From contig JBFWZQ010000002.1 of NCBI GenBank assembly GCA_050185195.1, positions 62,001 to 126,000 on the forward strand: a DNA stretch of 64,000 nucleotides. The letters run 5' to 3'. The stretch is from CADEFQ01 sp050185195 (GTDB lineage Bacteria > Pseudomonadota > Gammaproteobacteria > Steroidobacterales > Steroidobacteraceae). Position 1 is the stretch's first letter. The number at the start of each line of letters is the position of its first letter. Positions 1-9,366 of this stretch are shown here, piece after piece. Both the position numbers and the translations under genes were made by a program. A model generated the notes under the pieces. It did not search any database, was not told the DNA's origin, and worked only from the letters and a program-made list of their open reading frames with translations.

Positions 1-1
1 G

Positions 2-2062
2 GCGAACGACACGGCCTACAACCTCGAGCCGAACGTCAAGACCGGCCCTGGCGGCCTGCGCGACATCCAGACGATCGCCTGGGTCGCCAAGCGCCACTTC
101 GGCGCCACGACGCTCGATGAGCTCGTGACGCACGGGTTCCTCGCGCCGTCCGAGCTGCGCAAGCTGAAGCAGGCGCAGGCCTTCCTGTGGAAAGTGCGCT
201 GCGGCCTGCATTTCCTGGCGGGCCGCCGCGAGGACCGCCTGCTGTTCGACCACCAGATCCGCCTCGCGAAGAGCTTCGGCTACGAGGACGCCTCCTACAC
301 GCTCGCGGTCGAACAGTTCATGCAGCGCTATTACCGCACGGTGATGGACGTGAGCCTGCTGAACGAGTTGCTGCTGCAACTGTTTCGCGAGGCGATCCTG
401 ACCGAAGGCGCCCCGCCGCAGCCGCTCAACGCGCGCTTCCAGGTGCGCAGCGACTACCTCGAGACGGTCAGCGAAGACGTGTTCGGGCGTTCGCCCGCGG
501 CGCTGCTCGAGCTGTTCGTGCTGCTGCAGCAACACCCGCAGATCCGCGGCGTGCGGGCCGAGACGATCCGCGCGATCGGCCGTTCGTTGTGGCTGATCGA
601 CGAGGAGTTTCGCCAGAACCCCCGCCACCATCGGCTGTTCCTCGAGATCCTGCGCGCACCGGTGGGTGTCACGCACGAGCTGCGCCGCATGAACACCTAC
701 GGCGTGCTCGGCCGCTACATTCCGGCCTTCGGCCGCATCGTCGGGCGCATGCAGTACGACCTGTTCCACGCGTACACGGTCGATGCACACACGCTCTTCG
801 TCGTGAGCAACCTGCGCCGCCTCGCGATCTCCCGCTACGACCACGAACTGCCGCAGGTCTCGGCGGTGTTCCGCGAACTGCCGCGGCCCGAAATCGCCTA
901 TCTCGCAGCCCTCTTCCACGACATCGCCAAGGGCCGCGGCGGCGATCATTCGGAACTCGGCGCGGTCGATGCCGAGGCCTTCTGCCTCGAGCAGGGATTG
1001 ACGCGCTACGACGCGCGGCTGGTCGCCTGGCTCGTGCGCCATCACCTCGCGCTCTCGGTCACGGCGCAGAAGCAGGACATCTCCGAGCCCGAGGTGGTGA
1101 ATGCGTTCGCGCGCTTCGTCGGCGACGAGACGCACCTCGATCATCTCTACGTGCTCACCTGCGCCGATGTGCGCGGCACGAACCCGAAACTGTGGAACTC
1201 GTGGAAGGCGTCGCTGTTCCACGGTTTCTTCGAGCGCACGCGCCGGGCGCTGCGCCGCGGGCTCGAGACGCCCATCGACCAGGACGAGCTGGTGCGCGAC
1301 ACGCAGGCCGCCGCCCGCCGCGCACTGCATGCGGGGGGCCTGCAGGACGCACAGGTCGATCCCGTGTGGGCGCGGCTCCCGCCCGGTTATTTCCTGCGCA
1401 ACTCGGCCGACGAGGTAGCGTGGCACACGCGCCTGCTCGCGGACCGGGATGCACGTGCCGAGGACCCCGTGGTCGCCCTCGATGCCGCGAGCGTGCGGGG
1501 CACGACCGCGATCTTCACCTTCGCGCCGCATCGTTACCACGGTTTCGCCCGCACCACCGCCGTGCTCGACCAGCTCGGGCTCACGATCGTCGACGCGCAC
1601 ATCGTGCCCACCGAGGACGGCTTCAGCCTCGACGTGTATCACGTGCTCGAGGACCACGGCGCGCCGATCGCCGACGCCGAACGACTCATCGAGATCGAGC
1701 AGGCGCTGTGGCGTTCGCTGCGTTCACCCGAGGAATCGCCGCTCGGCGTGCAGCGGCGCGCGCCCCGCCAGACGCGCATGTTCCACACGCCCACCCAGAT
1801 CAGCGTGAGCAACGACGAGCGGCACAGCCGCACGGTGCTCGAACTGACCGCGGGCGATCGCCCGGGGCTGCTGTGCGACGTCGGCAAGGTATTGATGGAG
1901 GAACGCGTGCACCTGCACAACGCGAAGATCATGACGGTGGGCGAGCGCGCCGAAGACGTCTTCTATCTCACCGACGCGCAGAACCAGCCGCTCGAGGCAA
2001 CGGCCGCGGAGCGACTGCAGCAACGCCTCGCCGACGCACTCGAACGCAGGCGCGCGGCATGA
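2..2062 (+). CDS. glnD: [Protein-PII] uridylyltransferase/uridylyl-removing enzyme, 5'-truncated
   Basis: Cytosolic bifunctional nitrogen sensor that adds UMP to PII proteins and removes it according to glutamine level. The frame is open to the window edge; about 686 residues are visible of a protein usually near 890, so most of the nucleotidyltransferase domain lies outside. The first visible residues carry the family signature YNLEPNVKTGPGGLRDIQ. The HD hydrolase domain shows LFHDIAKGRGGDHSELG (about nt 910-960), and two ACT domains follow, the last with the ELTAGDRPGLLCDVGK motif. The TGA stop overlaps the dapC ATG (ATGA), which implies translational coupling. Identity is secure. Confidence 0.97.
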   Translation, partial: ANDTAYNLEPNVKTGPGGLRDIQTIAWVAKRHFGATTLDELVTHGFLAPSELRKLKQAQAFLWKVRCGLHFLAGRREDRLLFDHQIRLAKSFGYEDASYTLAVEQFMQRYYRTVMDVSLLNELLLQLFREAILTEGAPPQPLNARFQVRSDYLETVSEDVFGRSPAALLELFVLLQQHPQIRGVRAETIRAIGRSLWLIDEEFRQNPRHHRLFLEILRAPVGVTHELRRMNTYGVLGRYIPAFGRIVGRMQYDLFHAYTVDAHTLFVVSNLRRLAISRYDHELPQVSAVFRELPRPEIAYLAALFHDIAKGRGGDHSELGAVDAEAFCLEQGLTRYDARLVAWLVRHHLALSVTAQKQDISEPEVVNAFARFVGDETHLDHLYVLTCADVRGTNPKLWNSWKASLFHGFFERTRRALRRGLETPIDQDELVRDTQAAARRALHAGGLQDAQVDPVWARLPPGYFLRNSADEVAWHTRLLADRDARAEDPVVALDAASVRGTTAIFTFAPHRYHGFARTTAVLDQLGLTIVDAHIVPTEDGFSLDVYHVLEDHGAPIADAERLIEIEQALWRSLRSPEESPLGVQRRAPRQTRMFHTPTQISVSNDERHSRTVLELTAGDRPGLLCDVGKVLMEERVHLHNAKIMTVGERAEDVFYLTDAQNQPLEATAAERLQQRLADALERRRAA

Positions 2063-3255
2063 ACCCGCGCCTCGCCGGCCTGCATGCTTATCCGTTCGAG
2101 AAGCTCGCGGCGCTGAAAGCAGGCCGCCAGCCGCCTGCGGCACTGCCTCACATCGCGATGTCGATCGGCGAACCGAAGCACGCGCCGCCCGCTTTCGTGC
2201 TCGAGGCGCTGCACACCCACCTCGACGGGCTCGGCAGTTACCCGTCGACCGCGGGCCTGCCGGCGCTGCGCTCGGCGGCGGCACGCTGGCTCGAGCGCCG
2301 CTTCGCGCTGGGCGACGGCGCGGTCGATGCAGGCACGATGGTATTGCCCGTCAACGGCACGCGCGAGGCGCTCTTCGCGTTCGTGCAGGCCTGCATCGAT
2401 CCGCTCCGGCCGGCGCTCGTGGCGATGCCGAACCCGTTCTACCAGATCTACGAAGGCGCGGCGCTGCTGGCAGGCGCCGCCCCCTATTACCTGAACACCA
2501 CGGCCGCGACGGATTTCCTGCCGGACCTCGACGCCGTGCCGGCGCGCGTGTGGCGCGACGTGCAGGTGCTCGTGCTGTGCTCGCCCGGCAACCCGACGGG
2601 CGCCGTCATGTCGCGCGGATACCTCGCCCGCGCGCTCGAACTCGCCGAGCGCCACGACTTCGTGATCGCCGCGGACGAGTGTTACGCGGACCTGTGGCTC
2701 GACGAGGCGCAGCCACCGGCCTCGCTGCTCGAGGCCGCGCGCGCGACGGGGCGTTCGCGCCACGAACGCTGCATCGTGTTCCACAGCCTCTCGAAACGCT
2801 CGAGCGTACCGGGCCTGCGCTCCGGATTCGTGGCCGGCGATCCGCGCCTGATCGAGGCATTCCTGCGCTATCGCACCTACCATGGCTGCGCGATGCCGCT
2901 GCCCACGCAGCACGCGAGCATCGTGGCTTGGAACGACGACGCACACGCGGCCGCCAACCGCGCGCTCTATCGGGAAAAATTCGCGCGCGTCGTGCCGATG
3001 CTCGCGCCGCTGCTGGACGTGGCGGCGCCCGCCGGCGGCTTTTACCTGTGGCCGGACGTGCGCGAGGACGACGAGGCGTTCACGCGCGACCTCTTCGCCG
3101 CGCAGAACCTCACCCTCCTGCCGGGCAGCTATCTCGCCCGCGAGGCGCATGGCGCCAATCCCGGCGCACGGCGCGTGCGCATTTCGCTCGTCGCGGGCGT
3201 CGAGGAGTGCGTCGAGGCCGCGCGGCGGATCCGCGCATTCCTCGAAACGCGATGA
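2059..3255 (+). CDS. dapC: N-succinyldiaminopimelate aminotransferase (class I PLP)
   Basis: Fold-type I PLP aminotransferase, 398 aa, for the transamination step of the succinylase lysine/DAP route. Visible marks are MSIGEPKH near the N-terminus, SPGNPTGAVMSR, the DECYADLW turn, the PLP-lysine motif SLSKRSSVPGLRSGF and a C-terminal RVRISLV. Length and the GlnD-DapC-DapD neighbourhood fit the beta/gamma-proteobacterial DapC type rather than a general aspartate aminotransferase. The ATG overlaps the glnD stop. dapD and dapE lie downstream in the same window, so three of the four succinylase-branch genes are here. A general aminotransferase role remains possible from sequence alone. Confidence 0.88.
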   Translation: MNPRLAGLHAYPFEKLAALKAGRQPPAALPHIAMSIGEPKHAPPAFVLEALHTHLDGLGSYPSTAGLPALRSAAARWLERRFALGDGAVDAGTMVLPVNGTREALFAFVQACIDPLRPALVAMPNPFYQIYEGAALLAGAAPYYLNTTAATDFLPDLDAVPARVWRDVQVLVLCSPGNPTGAVMSRGYLARALELAERHDFVIAADECYADLWLDEAQPPASLLEAARATGRSRHERCIVFHSLSKRSSVPGLRSGFVAGDPRLIEAFLRYRTYHGCAMPLPTQHASIVAWNDDAHAAANRALYREKFARVVPMLAPLLDVAAPAGGFYLWPDVREDDEAFTRDLFAAQNLTLLPGSYLAREAHGANPGARRVRISLVAGVEECVEAARRIRAFLETR

Positions 3256-3367
3256 GGCGCCGCGTTCGCGCGATCCGCCCCGGCATTCCGTGACAGGGGT
3301 CGCGGTCGCCGCCCACGGGACGGTCGCAGAATGCACTTGCCATAACCCGGCCTCAGGGAGGAAGGCT

Positions 3368-5527
3368 TTGTCCGCGCAGCCCTTCGACGCTGCACCCTAT
3401 GCGCAGATCGTGCGATCCCTGTTCGCGCGCACGCGCCGCGTCATGCTCTACGGGCCCGACGGCCGCCTCTGGTGGAGCGAGGATGGCGCCGACGCCCTCG
3501 ACTTGCGTGCGCGCCTCGAACGGGTGCTCGAATGCCTTGGGCAGCACGACGTACCGGCGGCGCTGGCACTCGCGCGCAGCCTGGACGACTCGTCCGGACT
3601 GTTGCTGCCCATCGGCGACGATGCGAATGCACCGAGCGGCTGGCTCGGCCTCATCGGACCGGCATCGCGCCTGCCCTCCGACCCCGACGGCGCGGCGCTC
3701 GGCCAGACGCTGCGACCGGTGCTGCAACTGCTCGCGCGCGACGTCGCCGCCGCCGCGCAACTGCGCCGCCAGCGCTACGCGAGCCTGCAGGCCGCCGAGC
3801 AGACCGCGGAACTGCGCTGGCTGCTCGCCACCTCGAGCCATGCGGGGCGCAACGCGAGCGTCGATCGGCTCGAGGCCACGCTGGATGCGTGCGCCGCCCA
3901 CCTCGGCTGCGACGGCGTGATGCTGTGGCTCGCGGATCGCCAGCTCGAGCGACTGGCGCTGCGCCGGCCCCTCACCGCCCCCGAACTGGCCACGCTGCGT
4001 CGCCTCGCCCGCGGTTCGCTCGCCCAGGAAGTCACGGCACGCGCGCGCACGATCATCGTGGGCAAACTGCGCGAGACGCCCGAGGCCGAGCTCCTGCCGT
4101 GGACCGTCATCGCCTCGCCCGTGGTCGCCGACGGCGTCCATCGCGGCCTGGTCATGGCCTTTGCCCCGCGTGAAGCCCGCCACCTCTCGCCGCGCGACGC
4201 GCGGCGGCTCGAACGCATCGTGCCCCGCATCCTCGCGGCCACCGAGATGGAGCACGACCCGCTCACCGGGCTGCCCGCGCGCCATGTCTTCGAGGAACGA
4301 CTGCGTGCCGTCCTCGCCGCGCCCGATGCAAACGTCTGCGTCGTCTACGCCGATCTCGACCAGCTGCACGTCACGAACGACCTCTTCGGCTTCGCGGCCG
4401 GAGACGACGTGTTGCGGCGCGCGGCGCAGTTGTGGCGCGACCACGCGGGCCAGAAAGTCGAACTGGCGAGCCGCTTCGCCGGCGATCGTTTCGTTGCGTT
4501 GCTGCGGGACTGCACGCTCAACCAGGGACGCGTGTGGGCAGACGCCGCGCGGCAGGCGATCGAGGCGCTGCCGGCGCCGCCCGAGTGTTCCGGTTTGCGG
4601 GTCACGGCGAGCTTCGGGGTCGCGGCGGCCCAGGGCGGCGATGCGCCCGACCACGTGCTCGCAACGGCCGAGACCGCCTGCAAGGCCGCCAAGGACCGCG
4701 GCAGGAACCGCGTCGAAGTGTTCGCGCAGACGGACGCGAGCCTCGTGCAGCGCCGCGACGACCTCGCCATTTTCCGCGACCTCCTCGACGCCTTCGAACA
4801 GGATCGTTTCGTGCTGTACGCGCAGCCGATCGAATCGCTGTGGGACCCGTCCCGTGCCCGGCGCCACGAGATCCTGATCCGCCTGCGCGACGCCAACGGC
4901 GAACCGGTGTCGCCCGTGCGCTTTATTTCGGCGGCCACGCGCTACCAGCTGCTGCCGCAACTCGATCGCTGGGTCGTGACGCGCGCGCTCGCCATGCTCG
5001 ACCCGCACGCCGCGGCGCTGCGCAGCCGCGACGTCACGTTCTGCATCAATCTTTCGGGGCAGTCGCTGGTGCAGCCGGATTTCGCCGATTTCGTGCGCAC
5101 CACGCTGAAGGGCGCGGCAACGCCGGCGGAACTGCTCGTGTTCGAGTTCACCGAAAGCGCTGCGATTTCCGACATGCAGGCCGCGCAGCGCTTCATCGAA
5201 CGCATCGGGGCACTCGGTGCGCGCTTTGCACTCGACGATTTCGGCACCGGGTTTTCCTCGCTCGCGTACCTCAAGTCGCTCGCGGTCTCGGCGCTCAAGA
5301 TCGACGGCTCGTTCGTGCGCGACCTGCTGGCCGACGCGCGCTCGGAAGGTGTCATCCGCGCCGTGCTGCAGATCGCCGCCCAGCTCGGCCTCGATACGGT
5401 CGCCGAGTACGTGGAGACGGACGCCATCGCCGAGCGGCTGCGCTCGCTCGGCGTCACGTACGGCCAGGGTTATGCGTTCGGCGCGCCGGTGCCGCTCGAC
5501 ACGGTGCTCGCCGGACTTTCCGGCTGA
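3368..5527 (+). CDS. GAF / degenerate GGDEF / EAL cyclic-di-GMP protein
   Basis: Predicted 719-aa cytosolic c-di-GMP protein. I chose the TTG at 3368 because a strong AGGGAGGAAGG ribosome site lies directly upstream and the sequence before it looks non-coding. A GAF-like region spans roughly residues 140-290. A GGDEF-like domain follows (about 295-430), but its signature reads FAGDRF instead of GGDEF, so cyclase activity is probably lost. The C-terminal EAL domain (about 470-715) keeps catalytic-type residues: HEIL in place of EAL, INLSGQSL, FEFTES, LDDFGTGFSS, LKIDGSF, AEYVET and YGQGYAFG. I infer a phosphodiesterase whose GGDEF may bind GTP allosterically. It sits between dapC and dapD without an obvious metabolic link. 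Confidence 0.88.
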   Translation: MSAQPFDAAPYAQIVRSLFARTRRVMLYGPDGRLWWSEDGADALDLRARLERVLECLGQHDVPAALALARSLDDSSGLLLPIGDDANAPSGWLGLIGPASRLPSDPDGAALGQTLRPVLQLLARDVAAAAQLRRQRYASLQAAEQTAELRWLLATSSHAGRNASVDRLEATLDACAAHLGCDGVMLWLADRQLERLALRRPLTAPELATLRRLARGSLAQEVTARARTIIVGKLRETPEAELLPWTVIASPVVADGVHRGLVMAFAPREARHLSPRDARRLERIVPRILAATEMEHDPLTGLPARHVFEERLRAVLAAPDANVCVVYADLDQLHVTNDLFGFAAGDDVLRRAAQLWRDHAGQKVELASRFAGDRFVALLRDCTLNQGRVWADAARQAIEALPAPPECSGLRVTASFGVAAAQGGDAPDHVLATAETACKAAKDRGRNRVEVFAQTDASLVQRRDDLAIFRDLLDAFEQDRFVLYAQPIESLWDPSRARRHEILIRLRDANGEPVSPVRFISAATRYQLLPQLDRWVVTRALAMLDPHAAALRSRDVTFCINLSGQSLVQPDFADFVRTTLKGAATPAELLVFEFTESAAISDMQAAQRFIERIGALGARFALDDFGTGFSSLAYLKSLAVSALKIDGSFVRDLLADARSEGVIRAVLQIAAQLGLDTVAEYVETDAIAERLRSLGVTYGQGYAFGAPVPLDTVLAGLSG

Positions 5528-5597
5528 CCCCGGCGACGACGGGTTGCGGCCCGGCGCCCGCCCCGGCAGGATGCGCGCTCGCCAGACGGAGCGCTTC

Positions 5598-6428
5598 ATG
5601 CCAGACCTCGCCGCCCTCAGGACCACCATCGATGCCGCGTTTGAACGGCGTGCCGACCTGACGCCCGGCACGGCCCCGGCGGCCCTCGCGGCCGCCATCG
5701 AAACCGCCATCGGGCTGCTCGACCGCGGCGAGGCGCGCGTCGCGGAGCACGACGGCAGCCGCTGGGTCGTGAACGAGTGGCTCAAGAAGGCCGTGCTGCT
5801 CTATTTTCGCACGCGCGACAACGCCGTGATCGACGGCGGCTACACCCGCTACTACGACAAGGTGCCGCTCAAGTATGCGGCGGACGATGCCGCGGCGTTC
5901 CGCGATGGCGGCGTGCGCGTCGTGCCGCATGCGATCGTGCGCAAGGGCGCGTTCGTCGCGCCGAACGTCGTGCTGATGCCCTCCTACGTGAACATCGGCG
6001 CGTGGATCGGCGCCGGCACGATGATCGATACCTGGGCGACGGTCGGCTCCTGCGCGCAGATCGGCCGCAACGTGCACCTCTCGGGCGGCGTTGGCATCGG
6101 CGGCGTACTCGAGCCCCTGCAGGCCGCGCCGACCATCATCGAAGACGACTGCTTCATCGGCGCCCGGTCGGAAGTCGTCGAGGGCGTGGTGGTCGAGCGC
6201 GGGTCGGTGATCTCGATGGGCGTGTTCCTCGGGCAGAGCACGCGGATCTACGATCGCGAGACCGGCGAAGTACTACAGGGCCGCATCCCGGCCGGCTCCG
6301 TCGTGGTGCCCGGCACCCTGCCCTCGAAGGACGGCAAGTACGGCCTCGCGTGCGCGGTCATCGTCAAGAAAGTCGACGCCCAGACCCGCGCGAAGACGGG
6401 CATCAACGAGCTGCTGCGCGCGGATTGA
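5598..6428 (+). CDS. dapD: 2,3,4,5-tetrahydropyridine-2,6-dicarboxylate N-succinyltransferase
   Basis: Acyltransferase of the DAP/lysine pathway that transfers succinyl from succinyl-CoA to tetrahydrodipicolinate. It is 276 aa, matching the family. A helical N-terminal domain is followed by a left-handed beta-helix with hexapeptide repeats; recognisable segments are GAWIGAGTMIDTWATVGSCA, HLSGGVGIGGVLEP and FIGARSEVVEGVVVE. The ATG at 5598 gives the expected N-terminus MPDLAALRTTIDAAF. It forms a broken DAP group with dapC upstream and dapE at 11.8 kb. Confidence 0.97.
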   Translation: MPDLAALRTTIDAAFERRADLTPGTAPAALAAAIETAIGLLDRGEARVAEHDGSRWVVNEWLKKAVLLYFRTRDNAVIDGGYTRYYDKVPLKYAADDAAAFRDGGVRVVPHAIVRKGAFVAPNVVLMPSYVNIGAWIGAGTMIDTWATVGSCAQIGRNVHLSGGVGIGGVLEPLQAAPTIIEDDCFIGARSEVVEGVVVERGSVISMGVFLGQSTRIYDRETGEVLQGRIPAGSVVVPGTLPSKDGKYGLACAVIVKKVDAQTRAKTGINELLRAD

Positions 6429-6783
6429 GCGCGACGGGCGACGGGCTGAAGGCGGCAGGCCGTGCTCGGTGGGCAAGGGGCGCGGCGATTCATCCGCCTC
6501 CTCACGGGTCGAGTGCATCGCCTGCGGCGATGTACCCTCGGGGCGGCGGCGCTCGGCGCATGGGGTCACCTGAAAGCGGATCCCTGCAGTCGCCTCGCTC
6601 TGACCGCCGCCCCTCGGCACTCTTCACGCTCGTCGGCGGATGAATCGCCGCGCCCCTTGCACGTCGTGCATGGCCTGTGGCCAGCCAGCACGGTGGGCGA
6701 CGCGCCACGGACTGGAGGCGGGAACGAAGTGTCCGGCGACGAACGTGGAGAACGCCGAGTCGCGGCGAGCTGCGCCCGCCGCG
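6429..6783. repeat. Non-coding stretch with REPIN-like inverted repeat pair
   Basis: No convincing gene lies in these 355 bases between dapD and pstB. They hold two perfect 26-nt inverted copies of one sequence: positions 6473-6498 and, on the opposite strand, 6635-6660 (core GGCGGATGAATCGCC). Each arm is itself an imperfect palindrome able to form a short hairpin, as in REP elements. An inner pair of complementary tracts (CGGGGCGGCGG near 6540 and CCGCCGCCCC near 6605) would extend folding towards the centre. The layout is that of a REPIN, two REP units in inverted orientation, lying between convergent genes. Confidence 0.7.
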
Positions 6784-7575
6784 TCAGCCGTAGCGCCCGG
6801 TGATGTAGTCCTCGGTCGCCTTGCGCGCCGGGTTCGTGAACAGCTTGCTCGTCGCGTCGAATTCGATCAGTTCGCCGAGGTACATGAACGCCGTGTAGTC
6901 GGACACGCGCGCCGCCTGCTGCATGTTGTGCGTGACGATGAGCACCGTGACCCGCTCGCGCAGCGCCGTGATCAGCTCCTCGATGCGCGCCGTCGCGATC
7001 GGGTCGAGCGCCGAGGTCGGCTCGTCGAACAGCAGCATCTCTGGGTTCGTCGCGAGCGCGCGCGCGATGCAGAGGCGTTGTTGCTGGCCGCCCGAGAGCG
7101 ACAGGCCCGAGCTCTGCAGGCGATCCTTCACCTCGTCCCAGAGCGCAGCGTCGCGCAGCGCCTTCTCGACCTGTTCCTCGATCAGCGCCTTCGAACGCAT
7201 GCCCCGCACGCGCAGGCCGTAGGCCACGTTCTCGAAGATCGATTTCGGGAACGGGTTCGGCTTCTGGAACACCATGCCGATGCGCATCCGCACCTCGATC
7301 GGGTCGACGTCGCGCGAGACGAGGTCGATGCCTTCCGGGTAGAGGTGGATCGAGCCTTCATAGCGCGTGTGGGGCGTGAGATCGTGCATGCGGTTGAAGC
7401 AGCGCAGGAAGCTGCTCTTGCCGCAGCCGGAGGGCCCGATCAGCGCGGTGACCTGCCGGTCGTGGATTTCCATGTCGAGGCCCTTCAGGGCCTGCAGGCT
7501 CCCGTACCAGAAGCCAAGCCCGCTCGCACGTGCCTTCACAGGCGCCGCGGCGCCCCCATCGATCGACGTCTGCAT
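6784..7575 (-). CDS. pstB: Phosphate ABC transporter ATP-binding protein PstB
   Basis: ATPase of the high-affinity phosphate importer, 263 aa, working at the inner face of the cytoplasmic membrane with PstA/PstC. Walker A is GPSGCGKSS, the ABC signature is LSGGQQQRLCIARALA and Walker B is MLLFDEPTSALD, followed by the switch histidine in VTHNMQQA. MVFQKPNPFPKSIFENVAYG is typical of PstB. It is the last gene of a leftward pstSCAB operon and starts four bases after pstA. Confidence 0.98.
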   Translation of the reverse strand: MQTSIDGGAAAPVKARASGLGFWYGSLQALKGLDMEIHDRQVTALIGPSGCGKSSFLRCFNRMHDLTPHTRYEGSIHLYPEGIDLVSRDVDPIEVRMRIGMVFQKPNPFPKSIFENVAYGLRVRGMRSKALIEEQVEKALRDAALWDEVKDRLQSSGLSLSGGQQQRLCIARALATNPEMLLFDEPTSALDPIATARIEELITALRERVTVLIVTHNMQQAARVSDYTAFMYLGELIEFDATSKLFTNPARKATEDYITGRYG

Positions 7576-7579
7576 CGGA

Positions 7580-8443
7580 TTACCAGTTGACCTTCTTGCG
7601 GAAACGATAGCGCAGCCAGATCGCGAGCCCGTTCATCAGCAGCGTCATGCCGAGCAGGATCGCGCCCGCCGCGGCGGCATTGACGCGAAAACCGGGATCC
7701 GGCCGGGACACCCAGTTGAACATCTGGATCGGCATCGCGGTGAACGGGTCCAGCAGCGATTCGGGCAGGAAGGCGATGAAGGACAGCGCCCCGATCGTGA
7801 TGATCGGCGCCGTCTCGCCGATCGCGCGGGACAGGCCGATGATCATGCCGGTCAGCACGCCGCCCATCGAGCAGGGCAGCACGTGGTGCGCGGTGACTTC
7901 CCAGCGGGTGGCGCCGAGCGCATAGGCCGCCTCGCGGATCGGGCGCGGCACCGCGCGCACCGCCTCGCGCGTCGCGACGATCACGATCGGCAGGATCAGG
8001 AGCGCGAGCGTGAGGCCGGCCGCGAGGATGCTCTGGCCGAGGCCGAGCTTGTAGACGAACAGGCCGAGCGCGAGCAGCCCGTAGACGATCGACGGCACGC
8101 CCGCGAGGTTCGTCACGTTGACCTCGATGACCAGCGTCAGCCAGTTCTTCGGTGCGTATTCCTCGAGGTACACGGCCGCGGCAACGCCGACCGGCACCGC
8201 CACGCAGGCCGTGACCAGCATGATCAGCGTGGTGCCGACCCAGGCCGCGAGGATGCCCGCCTGTTCCGGCTTGCGCGACGCGTAGGACGTGACGAATTCG
8301 AGGTTCAGGCGCGGCGCCCCCTGGCGCACGAGGTCGAGGAACAGCGCGAGCAACACCGCCAGCGCCGCGATCAGCACGAGGAGGCCGAACAGCACGAACA
8401 GCCGGTCGAGGAGTTTGCGTCGCCCGATCGCGCCCGCGGCCAT
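7580..8443 (-). CDS. pstA: Phosphate ABC transporter permease PstA
   Basis: Inner-membrane permease subunit, 287 aa, with about six hydrophobic segments and the binding-protein-dependent transport (EAA-loop) region around REAAYALGATRWEV. The N-terminal helix LLVLIAALAVLLALFLDLV and the ASRKPEQAGILAAWVGT segment are usual for PstA. The start codon shares one base with the pstC stop (TGATG), so the two permeases are translationally coupled. Confidence 0.97.
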   Translation of the reverse strand: MAAGAIGRRKLLDRLFVLFGLLVLIAALAVLLALFLDLVRQGAPRLNLEFVTSYASRKPEQAGILAAWVGTTLIMLVTACVAVPVGVAAAVYLEEYAPKNWLTLVIEVNVTNLAGVPSIVYGLLALGLFVYKLGLGQSILAAGLTLALLILPIVIVATREAVRAVPRPIREAAYALGATRWEVTAHHVLPCSMGGVLTGMIIGLSRAIGETAPIITIGALSFIAFLPESLLDPFTAMPIQMFNWVSRPDPGFRVNAAAAGAILLGMTLLMNGLAIWLRYRFRKKVNW

Positions 8444-9366
8444 CAGTAGGCTTCCCGGAAACGTCGCGTGAGCGCGAGGCCCGCGACGTTGAAGGCGAGC
8501 GTGATGACGAGCAGCACGAGGCCTGCGGCGAAGATCGACTGGTAGCCGATGCTGTCATGCGGCAGGTCCCCGAGGCTCACCTGCACGATGAAGGTCGTGA
8601 TCGTGGCGGCCGATTCGGTCGGGTTCCAGGTGAGGTTCGGCTGCAGGCCCGCGGCGACGGCGACGACCATCGTCTCGCCGACCGCGCGCGAGATGCCGAG
8701 GATATAGGCCGCCGCGATGCCCGACATCGCACCCGGGACCACGACGCGCGTGGCGGTCTGCAGGCGCGTCGCGCCCATCGCATAGCTGCCTTCGCGCATG
8801 TCGTTGGGCACGGCCCGCATTGCATCCTCGCTGACGGAGGCCACGTACGGAACGATCATGATGCCGATCACGAGCCCGGCCGACAGCATGTTGAAGCCCG
8901 GCAGGCCCGGCAGCAGTTTCTGCAGCCAGGGCGTGACCATTACGAGGGCGAAGTAGCCGTAGACGACGGTCGGCACCGCGCCGAGCATTTCGAGCGCGGG
9001 CTTGACCACCTCGCGCAGGCGGTGCGAGGCGAACTCCGAGAGGTGGATCGCGATGACGGTCCCGGCGGGAATCGCGAGCGCGAGCGCCACCGCGGTCGTC
9101 ACGAGGGTCCCGGCGACGAGCGGCAGGATGCCGTAGCGCGGTTCCGCGAAGAGTGGCGTCCACATCGTGTCGGTGAGGAAATCCGCGAGCGGCACGCGAT
9201 CGAAGAACGGCAGCGCCTCGGCGACCAGGATCCAGACGATGGCGAGGGTCGTGAACACCGCGACGAGCCCCGCGAGGAGCAGCAGCGACTCGATCACCCG
9301 GTCCCGGGCCCTGCGCCGCCGGATCGAACGGCGCGGCGGCGCAGGGCATGTCGGTATTACCGTCAT
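8443..9366 (-). CDS. pstC: Phosphate ABC transporter permease PstC
   Basis: Second permease subunit, 307 aa, with six predicted membrane segments. The EAA-loop lies at DMREGSYAMGATRLQTATRV, and the preceding VVYGYFALVMVTPWLQ segment is characteristic. I place the start at the ATG at 9366 (MTVIPTCPAPP...), which overlaps the pstS stop as ATGA. An in-frame extension further upstream would run inside pstS and is not coding. Substrate is phosphate, by context with PstS/PstB and the PHO box. Confidence 0.96.
   Translation of the reverse strand: MTVIPTCPAPPRRSIRRRRARDRVIESLLLLAGLVAVFTTLAIVWILVAEALPFFDRVPLADFLTDTMWTPLFAEPRYGILPLVAGTLVTTAVALALAIPAGTVIAIHLSEFASHRLREVVKPALEMLGAVPTVVYGYFALVMVTPWLQKLLPGLPGFNMLSAGLVIGIMIVPYVASVSEDAMRAVPNDMREGSYAMGATRLQTATRVVVPGAMSGIAAAYILGISRAVGETMVVAVAAGLQPNLTWNPTESAATITTFIVQVSLGDLPHDSIGYQSIFAAGLVLLVITLAFNVAGLALTRRFREAY

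Noticed and set aside
187..2058. In-frame upstream extension of dapC through glnD
   Set aside because: The extension translates glnD in a wrong frame (Arg/Pro/Ala-rich); the ATG at 2059 with ATGA coupling gives a normal DapC.
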